From assembly GCA_035293045.1 (NCBI GenBank), contig DATDOY010000072.1:1-6471 (forward strand): a stretch of 6,471 nt of DNA. Reading direction: 5' to 3'. Under the pieces are notes generated by a model. That model did no database searches and was not told the DNA's origin. It saw only the letters and a program-made list of their open reading frames with translations. Shown here piece after piece: positions 1-5,385 of this stretch (positions within the stretch are counted from its first letter, which is position 1; every line of letters begins with the position of its first letter). Made by a program: the position numbers and the translations under genes. Origin of the DNA: DATDOY01 sp035293045. Its GTDB lineage: Bacteria; Actinomycetota; Acidimicrobiia; IMCC26256; JACPCJ01.

Positions 1-2
1 AG

Positions 3-128
3 CGGATCCGTCACGGCCACCCACCGGTGCCGGAGCGCATGGCGATGGCCGCGGCCTGGGAGGCTCGGGACGAACCTCGCGGGGAGGGCGACCCGGCGGC
101 CTCAAGTCGGGAGCCGGCCGGTCGATAG
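3..128 (+). CDS. possible 3' end of an unidentified gene (partial)
   Basis: One forward frame stays open from the window edge to a TAG at 126-128, encoding about 41 residues rich in Ala, Glu, Arg and Pro (it includes ERMAMAAAWEARDEPR). Most of its codons end in G or C and the composition looks protein-like, but another forward frame is also open here, so the evidence is thin. No domain can be recognised in such a short tail. If real, it is the C-terminus of a gene beginning upstream of the window, on the same strand as everything else. It could equally be non-coding GC-rich sequence. Confidence 0.3.
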   Translation, partial: RIRHGHPPVPERMAMAAAWEARDEPRGEGDPAASSREPAGR

Positions 129-231
129 CGGGCAAGGACGCGACGGGGGTCAGCGGCTTCCTCGAGCCGAGTTGTCACACCCACCCGCGAGGATGCGGGC
201 ATGGGTCAGCCAGAACGTTCCACCGCCTCCG

Positions 232-237
232 TAGGAT
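232..237 (+). promoter_or_regulatory. candidate -10 hexamer for the methyltransferase cassette
   Basis: TAGGAT fits the actinobacterial TANNNT -10 consensus and ends 8 nt before the GTG at 246. Transcription would therefore begin at or within a nucleotide or two of that GTG, giving a leaderless message. No convincing -35 box is visible. The same geometry recurs before four other genes in the window, which is the main support for this site. Confidence 0.4.
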
Positions 238-245
238 TGCCCGGC

Positions 246-1727
246 GTGACCACGAGGCCGAAGCGGAAACCCACCACGACCTCCGCCTTCGGTGCGGGCC
301 GCCGGGAGAGCCACGACAGTTCGGGGTTCTACGAGCGCTTCATTCCGCCCACGATCTCGGAGGACAACACCGTCGAACGATTGCCCGTTGCGAACCGGAT
401 CCTGCTCGGGGACGCACGAACCGTCCTTCGCTCGGAACGCATTCCTGACAACTGCGTTGCGTTGGTCGTGACGTCGCCGCCCTACTTCGTGGGCAAGGAA
501 TACGAGGAGGCTCTCGGCGAAGGTCACGTCCCGGCCACGTATCTCGAGTACCTGAGCATGCTGCGGGACGTCTTCGCCGAGTGCGTGCGCGTTCTCGAGC
601 CGGGCGGACGGATCGCCGTCAACGTCGCGAACCTCGGGCGGCGTCCCTATCGCTCGCTGTCGGCCGACGTCACGCGGATCCTTCAGGACGACCTCAAGCT
701 CCTGCTTCGGGGCGAGCTCATCTGGTACAAGCAGGAGGGCGCGACGGGATCGACGGCGTGGGGGTCGTTCCAGAGTCCCGCCAATCCCGTGCTTCGCGAT
801 CTGACCGAGCGCGTGATGATTGCGAGCAAGGGCAGGTTCGACCGCGCGTTGTCGCGGCGCGCCCGAAGTGACGCCGGCCTTCCCTACGAGATCACCATCC
901 CGAAGGACGAGTTCATGGAGGTGACGACCGATGTGTGGAGGATCGACTCCGAAAGTGCCACGCGAGTCGGCCACCCGGCGCCGTTCCCCGTACTCCTTCC
1001 GCAGCGACTGATCGAGCTCTACACCTATCGCGACGACGTTGTCCTCGATCCCTTCATGGGCTCGGGTTCCGCAGCCATCGCGGCCGTTCGTACGGGCCGC
1101 CGGTTTCTCGGATGCGAGATCGACGACGGTTACCGCGTGCTGGCGCTCGAGCGCATTCAGGAGGAAGAGCGCCGACGAGTCTCCGACGACCGAGATTTCC
1201 CTCCCGTCCTCATCGGTCTTCCCGGCGACGCCGTCGACGACCACGACGACAACTTCCAGCGCCGAGCCGTTCGCCAGGGCAAGGCGGCTCGTGAGATCGC
1301 CCGCCAAGTTCTCGAGAAATGTGGATTCACGTCCATCGTGGAGAAGCGACGACTGGCTGCCGGTGTCGAGGTCAACTTCTGCGCCGTCGATGCGCTCGGC
1401 GAGCAGTGGTTCTTTGACGTTTCCGGGGCACTTACGAGCAGCCGCCCAGGGCTCCAGCGAACCGACACGGTGTGGAAAGCGCTCGGGAAGGCGGCCGTGC
1501 TGAAGGCCAAGGACTCCGAGAAGTCGCGCCGGCTGGTGTTCCTTACGACTCACCTACCGGAGCCAGGAAGCTCAGGGTGGGCGGCGCTCGACGCCGCACA
1601 GGGCGAGTTCTTCCACGATGCGATCCCCATGCTCACCGCGGAGGGGCTCATCCGGCTCCGGCAATATTGCGAGGGCGAGGGTCGCCGAGCGCCACTGGGC
1701 AAGCTCCTCGCGGCCACCGATGGCTGA
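246..1727 (+). CDS. beta-class DNA methyltransferase with extra C-terminal domain
   Basis: This S-adenosylmethionine-dependent DNA methyltransferase acts on exocyclic amino groups (N4-cytosine or N6-adenine). Counting from GTG 246 (493 aa), catalytic motif IV TSPPY is at residues 76-80 and the SAM-binding motif DPFMGSG at 268-274, preceded by a GHPAPFP segment near 242. The IV-before-I order defines the beta class, with the target-recognition part lying between. SPPY alone does not decide the methylated base. An Asp-rich linker (about 327-335) leads to an extra domain of about 150 residues that a minimal enzyme lacks, with DVSGA at 391-395 and a conserved-looking Arg/Trp/Lys stretch at 400-419. 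Start: an in-frame ATG at 201 has GAGGA at 189-193, but the 15 added codons have poor G/C third positions, and GTG 246 sits 8 nt after TAGGAT, so GTG is preferred. The stop overlaps the next gene by 8 nt. It is probably the modification subunit of a restriction-like system. Confidence 0.93.
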   Translation: MTTRPKRKPTTTSAFGAGRRESHDSSGFYERFIPPTISEDNTVERLPVANRILLGDARTVLRSERIPDNCVALVVTSPPYFVGKEYEEALGEGHVPATYLEYLSMLRDVFAECVRVLEPGGRIAVNVANLGRRPYRSLSADVTRILQDDLKLLLRGELIWYKQEGATGSTAWGSFQSPANPVLRDLTERVMIASKGRFDRALSRRARSDAGLPYEITIPKDEFMEVTTDVWRIDSESATRVGHPAPFPVLLPQRLIELYTYRDDVVLDPFMGSGSAAIAAVRTGRRFLGCEIDDGYRVLALERIQEEERRRVSDDRDFPPVLIGLPGDAVDDHDDNFQRRAVRQGKAAREIARQVLEKCGFTSIVEKRRLAAGVEVNFCAVDALGEQWFFDVSGALTSSRPGLQRTDTVWKALGKAAVLKAKDSEKSRRLVFLTTHLPEPGSSGWAALDAAQGEFFHDAIPMLTAEGLIRLRQYCEGEGRRAPLGKLLAATDG

Positions 1728-2043
1728 CCGGGTGACCTACGCGATCGTCAAGGAGTCGGTGGATCCACGCGTCCTGCTCGCCACCGACGACTCGGTGATG
1801 TCGCGTCTGCTCGCGATGCACGTCGTGGCGGCGACCCCAGCGTCCGAGATCCCCCCGGCCAAACTTGGGCCGATCCGAGATGCGCTCCTCGAGGAACGGT
1901 GGGCGGATGCGGTCGGCGCGTGGATGGAGGTCCTCGACACGGTGATCGACGTCTTCACCGATGAGGAAGTTATTTCGGAAGAAGACCTCGATGAGGAGCG
2001 TGCGGCGTTGGAGATTCGCGTGTCGCCGATCTTTCGAGACTGA
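1720..2043 (+). CDS. small acidic protein of unknown function
   Basis: I do not recognise this 107-residue protein. It begins at an ATG that overlaps the last 8 nt of the methyltransferase gene and ends 3 nt before the next start, so it is almost certainly co-transcribed and translationally coupled to both. It is strongly acidic (24 Asp/Glu against 10 Lys/Arg), with a dense acidic run at about residues 81-93 (DEEVISEEDLDEE) and Arg/Lys scattered singly. There is no signal peptide, no membrane segment and no evident helix-turn-helix, so it does not look like a classical C (controller) protein. The centre (about 18-40 and 50-75) looks helical. Possible roles are a small subunit of the modification or restriction complex, or a control or inhibitor protein; both are guesses from position and charge. 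An in-frame ATG at 1618 would extend it deep into the methyltransferase gene with unnatural composition and is rejected. Confidence 0.78.
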   Translation: MADRVTYAIVKESVDPRVLLATDDSVMSRLLAMHVVAATPASEIPPAKLGPIRDALLEERWADAVGAWMEVLDTVIDVFTDEEVISEEDLDEERAALEIRVSPIFRD

Positions 2044-2046
2044 TCG

Positions 2047-3054
2047 GTGCCATCGGCTCGAACGCTGATCACGGAGATCGCAACCGGACTCGGGTGCACG
2101 TCGTTCGACTCGGTCGAGTCGGCTCTTGCCGAGCGGCCTCGCGAGTTCGTGAACGTCACCTCGGAGGCGTGGTCGGCGCTCGACGAGGAGTGGGCCCGCC
2201 CAAGTCGGAGGGTTGACTTCGAAGGTGCGTTCGCCAACGGCCGCGCGCTGTTCTTGGCCGACGACGGCATGCGCGGAAGACCCGTTCGACGCATCGAGTG
2301 GAAGGGATCGCAGCGGGCGCCCGCGTACGAGTTCCTTCCCGCAGACCTTCGCATCGACCATGTGTTCTTGGTGAGCTGCAAGTACGACTCTCGGGTTGTC
2401 GGAAACACAAGTCCCGCTCACCTGTTCGACGACCTCCAATGGGGTCGCATCGAGGCGGCGCGCGACGACTGGTACCAGATCGTCGCTCCCGTGGAGTACC
2501 AGCGGTTCTATGAGGCCGCGCGGGAAGCCTCAGAGGACCGCGCATCGCTTCCCGCCCTCGTCGGAGGTCTCGGTGCCGCCGACCGCGCGACCCTGAAGGC
2601 GGCGTTCGGAAGGACGTGGCCCCCGATTCTCGATGGGCCGTACCGCGAGTTCTCTTTCGCCGTTGCCAAGGCATCAGCCGCACGGTGGGAGGCCGCGACC
2701 TCGACGCAGGGTCGCCGGGAGCTGGCCCTCTGGCGCCTGCTCCGCATGGGGGCCGCGCCGTACTTCCTGCTCGGGGAGAGCGGCGGCGAGAGGCTGCGCC
2801 TTCGTGTGGCTACACCGTGGGACTGGCAGCAGTCCTTCAAGCTGCAGTCGTTCGCGGTAGCGCCAGCCCGAGCCGAGCAGCCGAGGGTTGACTGGGAGGC
2901 GCGAATCCAGTCGCGCTCGACGCGGGAGGTCGTATCGGTGGTGGGCCACGTCGAGGTGCGCTGGAGCCACGGGCGGTTCGCCCAGCCGCCGGAGGCGAAG
3001 GTGTATCTCGACACGCCGCACCACCGCGTCCCGGGCTACTTCCCGCTCGTCTGA
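2047..3054 (+). CDS. putative restriction endonuclease-like protein (unrecognised family)
   Basis: This 335-residue cytoplasmic protein starts at GTG 2047, three nt after the previous stop, so it is the third gene of the methyltransferase unit. I cannot assign a named family. In the N-terminal third, PAD at 98-100 is followed by a hydrophobic strand and S-C-K at 110-112 (HVFLVSCKY), the layout of a PD-(D/E)XK nuclease core with Ser where Asp, Glu or Gln usually stands. An IEWK at 83-86 is an alternative acidic-Lys pair. Other distinctive segments are DWYQIVAP (141-148) with EYQRFY (150-155), a Trp/Pro-rich stretch at 190-202, and a C-terminal part ending in WSHGRF (306-311), EAKVYLDTPHH (316-326) and PGYFPL. 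No signal peptide or transmembrane helix is seen. Position beside a methyltransferase supports a restriction nuclease role; the active-site assignment is inference. Confidence 0.85.
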   Translation: MPSARTLITEIATGLGCTSFDSVESALAERPREFVNVTSEAWSALDEEWARPSRRVDFEGAFANGRALFLADDGMRGRPVRRIEWKGSQRAPAYEFLPADLRIDHVFLVSCKYDSRVVGNTSPAHLFDDLQWGRIEAARDDWYQIVAPVEYQRFYEAAREASEDRASLPALVGGLGAADRATLKAAFGRTWPPILDGPYREFSFAVAKASAARWEAATSTQGRRELALWRLLRMGAAPYFLLGESGGERLRLRVATPWDWQQSFKLQSFAVAPARAEQPRVDWEARIQSRSTREVVSVVGHVEVRWSHGRFAQPPEAKVYLDTPHHRVPGYFPLV

Positions 3055-3061
3055 GCGGCCG

Positions 3062-3067
3062 TACACT
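3062..3067 (+). promoter_or_regulatory. candidate -10 hexamer for the PhyH-family gene (leaderless)
   Basis: TACACT matches TANNNT and is separated by 7 nt from the GTG at 3075, ideal for a transcript starting on the start codon. No Shine-Dalgarno sequence lies before that GTG, which fits a leaderless message. It lies within the 20-nt gap after the restriction-like cassette, suggesting an independent transcription unit rather than read-through alone. No clear -35 box is seen. Confidence 0.45.
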
Positions 3068-3074
3068 CCGGGCC

Positions 3075-3854
3075 GTGAAGCCCACCCTCGAGGAGGCGGT
3101 CGCCGCCATCGGCGAGCACGGGTATGTGGTGCTCTCCGACGTCGCGCCGATGTCGCTGTTCGACGAACTCGAGGCCACCCTCGCGCCTCTGCTCGCGGCG
3201 CATCCCCAGGGTCGCAACGATTTCGAGGGTTTCCTGACGACACGTGTCAGCGGGCTGTTGGCGAAAGGCGACGTGTTCCAACGCGTGGCGTGCAACGAGG
3301 ACGTCCTCGCACTCGTCGAGGCGGTGCTTGGTCCGCACTTCCAGATCTCGATCATCCAGGCCATCCAGATTCACCCCGGTGAGAACGCGCAGGGACTCCA
3401 CACCGACGACGACCTCTACCCGCTGCCCCACCCGCATCCGCCGGTGGTGTTCAACACCATGTGGGCCATCGACGACTTCACCGAGGCCAACGGGGCCACC
3501 CGGCTCATCCCGGGGAGTCACCAGTGGGACGACCCCCGTGCCTTCGCGGAGCGGTTCGACCCGGCCGAGGTGATCGCGGCGGAGATGCCACGCGGATCGG
3601 TGCTGGCGTGGCTCGGCAATCTGGTGCACGAGGGCGGCCCCAACACCACCGACCGGCCCCGGCTGGGGATCACCATGAACTACAACCAGGCCTGGCTCCG
3701 TCAGCAGGAGAACCAGTACCTGATCCTCTCGCCCGAGGACGTGGCGCGGTTCCCCGAACGGCTCCAGCGCATCGTGGGATGGGACATCCATCCGCCGTTC
3801 ATCGGGAATGTGGAGGGGCGGATCCCGATGAAGTTGTTGCCCAAGCCGTCATGA
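3075..3854 (+). CDS. phytanoyl-CoA dioxygenase (PhyH) family Fe(II)/2-oxoglutarate oxygenase
   Basis: This 259-residue enzyme belongs to the PhyH family of Fe(II)- and 2-oxoglutarate-dependent oxygenases, which hydroxylate a substrate while converting 2OG to succinate and CO2. The double-stranded beta-helix core is clear. The iron-binding HxD is H109-T-D111 (GLHTDDDLYP), the distal iron His is H185 (LVHEGGPN), and R196 (DRPRLGI), 11 residues further, is placed like the 2OG-binding Arg of human PHYH. The family hallmark NGATRLIPGSH spans 139-149. The length is normal, and there is no signal peptide, so it is cytoplasmic. GTG 3075 is chosen because TACACT lies 7 nt upstream and no Shine-Dalgarno sequence is seen. 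ccdA follows after 13 nt, and an HD-domain oxygenase-like gene comes after that. The substrate cannot be read from sequence: members act on fatty acyl-CoAs, phosphonates, halogenation substrates and secondary metabolites. The HD neighbour hints at a phosphonate-like substrate, which is inference only. Confidence 0.93.
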   Translation: MKPTLEEAVAAIGEHGYVVLSDVAPMSLFDELEATLAPLLAAHPQGRNDFEGFLTTRVSGLLAKGDVFQRVACNEDVLALVEAVLGPHFQISIIQAIQIHPGENAQGLHTDDDLYPLPHPHPPVVFNTMWAIDDFTEANGATRLIPGSHQWDDPRAFAERFDPAEVIAAEMPRGSVLAWLGNLVHEGGPNTTDRPRLGITMNYNQAWLRQQENQYLILSPEDVARFPERLQRIVGWDIHPPFIGNVEGRIPMKLLPKPS

Positions 3855-3867
3855 GCGCGGGCCACGG

Positions 3868-4614
3868 GTGAGCGACGTCAGCTACGTGGCCGCCTTCGGC
3901 GGAGGGCTCGTCTCGTTTCTCAGTCCGTGCGTGTTGCCGATCGTCCCCGGTTATCTCAGCGTCGTGACCGGCCTGTCCGCCGCCGAACTGCGGGAGGGGA
4001 GCGGCGACCATCTACGGCGCATCGCCGTCTTCACCGGGCTGTTCGTCCTTGGCTTCACCGTGGTGTTCGTGTTGCTCGGCCTCGCCGCGAGCACGGCGGG
4101 GCGGTCCTTGTTCCGCAACCAGGAGACCCTGACCCGCATCGCCGGGGTCGTCGTGGTGCTGATGGCGCTCTACCTCATCGGCTCGCAAGTGCTGCGGCGG
4201 CCCGGCCTGTATCGCGAGTTCCGGTTTCACCCCCGGGTCGAGCGGCTGGGGCCGTGGGGGATCCCGCTCACGGGCGCGGCCTTCGGCCTCGGGTGGTCGC
4301 CGTGTCTCGGGCCGGTGCTGGCGTCGGTGCTCGGCGTCGCCGCGACGCAGACCTCCGCGCGCGCCGTCGGACTTCTGGTCGTCTACTCGCTCGGCCTCGG
4401 TGTGCCATTCCTCGCCACGGGCCTCCTGTTCGGCCGACTCGGCGGCGCGCTCGGGTGGTTCAAACGCCATTCGGTCGCCATCACGATGGTGTCGGCGGTC
4501 GTCCTGGGGATCTTTGGGGTGGTGCTGATGTTCGACGCCCTGCCGAGGGTTACCGCCGAGTTGGCGAAGTTCCTCGACCGGTTTGGCCTCGGGCGCCTGA
4601 TCGAGCTGGGCTGA
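3868..4614 (+). CDS. ccdA: cytochrome c biogenesis protein CcdA (DsbD transmembrane family)
   Basis: This 248-residue integral membrane protein of the CcdA/DsbD family carries reducing equivalents from cytoplasmic thioredoxin across the membrane to extracytoplasmic thioredoxin-like proteins, for example for apocytochrome c reduction. Six hydrophobic segments are visible (about 5-35, 52-75, 90-110, 132-158, 166-190 and 203-225). The two redox cysteines lie in the expected pseudo-repeat motifs: C21 in LSPCVLPIVPGYLS and C146 in GWSPCLGPVL, and they are the only cysteines. The length is typical for stand-alone CcdA. It starts at GTG 3868, 13 nt after the PhyH stop, with only a weak ribosome-binding site and no TANNNT hexamer before it, so it is probably co-transcribed with the PhyH gene. 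Its usual partners (a thioredoxin-like CcsX/ResA and ResB/ResC) are absent from the window, so its electron acceptor must be encoded elsewhere. Confidence 0.94.
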   Translation: MSDVSYVAAFGGGLVSFLSPCVLPIVPGYLSVVTGLSAAELREGSGDHLRRIAVFTGLFVLGFTVVFVLLGLAASTAGRSLFRNQETLTRIAGVVVVLMALYLIGSQVLRRPGLYREFRFHPRVERLGPWGIPLTGAAFGLGWSPCLGPVLASVLGVAATQTSARAVGLLVVYSLGLGVPFLATGLLFGRLGGALGWFKRHSVAITMVSAVVLGIFGVVLMFDALPRVTAELAKFLDRFGLGRLIELG

Positions 4615-4622
4615 CGCGCGCC

Positions 4623-4628
4623 TACCAT
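4623..4628 (+). promoter_or_regulatory. candidate -10 hexamer for the HD-domain gene (leaderless)
   Basis: TACCAT matches TANNNT and lies 7 nt before the ATG at 4636. The 21-nt gap after ccdA contains no Shine-Dalgarno sequence, so a message starting at or next to the ATG is the simplest way to translate this gene. No -35 element can be identified with confidence. If used, it separates the HD gene from the PhyH-ccdA transcript. Confidence 0.45.
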
Positions 4629-4635
4629 CGCGCGC

Positions 4636-5226
4636 ATGACCGAGACGACTGCCCCCACGTCAGCCCCAACCGGGCGCCGGGCCAGCTTCACCCGGATGGA
4701 CGAGTCCACCGCTGAGGACTGGCAGCTCATCACGGCTCAGCATGTCGGCCTCATTCACGCGCTGCCCGACCGCCTGCTGTCGCAGTTGCGGTTGCTCGAC
4801 GCCGACTACGGCGGGTTCGCCGTCGACCGGCTGACGCACAGCCTGCAGACCGCGCATCGGGCCGAGGTGGACGGGCGCGACGACGCTTATCTCGTGTGCG
4901 CGTTGCTCCACGACATCGGCGACGTGCTCGGCCCGCTCAATCACGCCGACATCGCCGCGGCGGTGCTGAAGCCCTGGGTGTCGGAGGCGTATCACTGGAT
5001 GGTGCAGAACCACGGCGTGTTCCAGGGTTACTACTTCTGGCACCACATCGGCGGCGACCGCGACGCCCGCGAGGAGTTCCGCGGCCACGAGCACTTCGAG
5101 CTGACCGAGGAGTTCGTGGCGAAGTACGACATGCCGGCGTTCGACCCCGACTACCCGACCCCGCCCCTCGAGCACTACGAGCCCCTCGTGCGGTCGTTCT
5201 TCGGGGGCTCTGCCGCCGGCACCTGA
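4636..5226 (+). CDS. HD-domain protein resembling PhnZ/TmpB diiron oxygenases
   Basis: This 196-residue cytoplasmic HD-superfamily metalloprotein has candidate ligands H68 (THSLQTA), H92-D93 (LLHDIGD), H103 (LNHADIA), H126 (QNHGVF) and a late Asp, most likely D165 (KYDMPAFDPDYPT). From memory, PhnZ, the HD mixed-valence diiron oxygenase that cleaves 2-amino-1-hydroxyethylphosphonate, has Tyr24, His34 and His58-Asp59. Here Y58, H68 and H92-D93 keep the same spacings of 10 and 24, and HSLQ matches the family start. So an O2-using diiron oxygenase is more likely than a simple phosphohydrolase. The position corresponding to PhnZ Glu27 is F61, so the substrate probably differs. The first ~25 residues are Thr/Ser/Pro-rich and probably disordered. 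ATG 4636 is preferred over the in-frame ATG at 4696 because TACCAT sits 7 nt upstream. A PhyH-type oxygenase two genes upstream strengthens the PhnY/PhnZ-like reading. Oxygenase activity is inference; the fold is confident. Confidence 0.92.
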   Translation: MTETTAPTSAPTGRRASFTRMDESTAEDWQLITAQHVGLIHALPDRLLSQLRLLDADYGGFAVDRLTHSLQTAHRAEVDGRDDAYLVCALLHDIGDVLGPLNHADIAAAVLKPWVSEAYHWMVQNHGVFQGYYFWHHIGGDRDAREEFRGHEHFELTEEFVAKYDMPAFDPDYPTPPLEHYEPLVRSFFGGSAAGT

Positions 5227-5244
5227 ACCCGGCCCCCTCCTGGG

Positions 5245-5259
5245 GTTACTTGCAGTAAC
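5245..5259. promoter_or_regulatory. operator-like palindrome between HD and catalase genes
   Basis: GTTACTTGCAGTAAC is a perfect inverted repeat with 6-bp arms around TGC. It begins 19 nt after the HD stop, in the 159-bp intergenic region before the catalase. Its A/T-rich arms stand out from the GC-rich surroundings, and the TTACT-N3-AGTAA shape resembles sites bound by TetR-type repressors in actinobacteria. It lies about 125 bp upstream of the catalase start, far for simple repression. A weak transcription-termination role is possible, but the stem is short and no T-tract follows. Another small palindrome, CGGTCGACCG, lies at 5292-5301. Confidence 0.35.
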
Positions 5260-5370
5260 GCACGCATAGCGCGCGGTTGTGCGGGTTAGCGCGGTCGACC
5301 GGGGACTTTCGATGTTGGGGTCGAACTCCATGCCGGCACGTTGCCGAGGCCCTGGAGCGCCGGCGCGACC

Positions 5371-5376
5371 TAGGCT
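5371..5376 (+). promoter_or_regulatory. candidate -10 hexamer for the catalase-family gene
   Basis: TAGGCT matches TANNNT and ends 9 nt before ATG 5386. This would give a leaderless or nearly leaderless message, and no Shine-Dalgarno sequence is present. The rest of the 159-bp intergenic region shows no better promoter pair. Confidence 0.38.
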
Positions 5377-5385
5377 CGCTGACCG

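Noticed and set aside
201..245. Upstream ATG start (15 extra codons) for the methyltransferase
   Set aside because: It has a fair GAGGA site, but the added codons have many A/T third positions, and the GTG at 246 fits the leaderless spacing seen elsewhere. It remains a possible alternative start.
150..1553. Long open frame on the minus strand (467 codons) opposite the methyltransferase
   Set aside because: It lies antisense to a gene with clear catalytic motifs, has a Val/Arg/Glu-rich composition typical of the reverse complement of GC-rich coding DNA, and shows no domain.
1618..1719. Earlier in-frame ATG for the 107-aa gene
   Set aside because: The extra 34 residues are Arg/Ser/Pro-rich out-of-frame reading of the methyltransferase gene; ATG 1720 gives the usual short overlap.
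1720..2043. Controller (C) protein of a restriction system
   Set aside because: C proteins are small basic or neutral helix-turn-helix proteins usually preceded by paired operator boxes; this product is strongly acidic without a visible helix-turn-helix.
3036..3791. Minus-strand open frame opposite the PhyH-family gene
   Set aside because: It is a mirror of a convincing coding sequence with no recognisable motif, and its Val/Gly/Arg/His bias is a codon-composition artefact.
5233..5245. CCCC-TCCT-GGGG hairpin after the HD gene as a terminator
   Set aside because: The stem is only 4 bp, no T-tract follows, and it shares a base with the better palindrome at 5245-5259.
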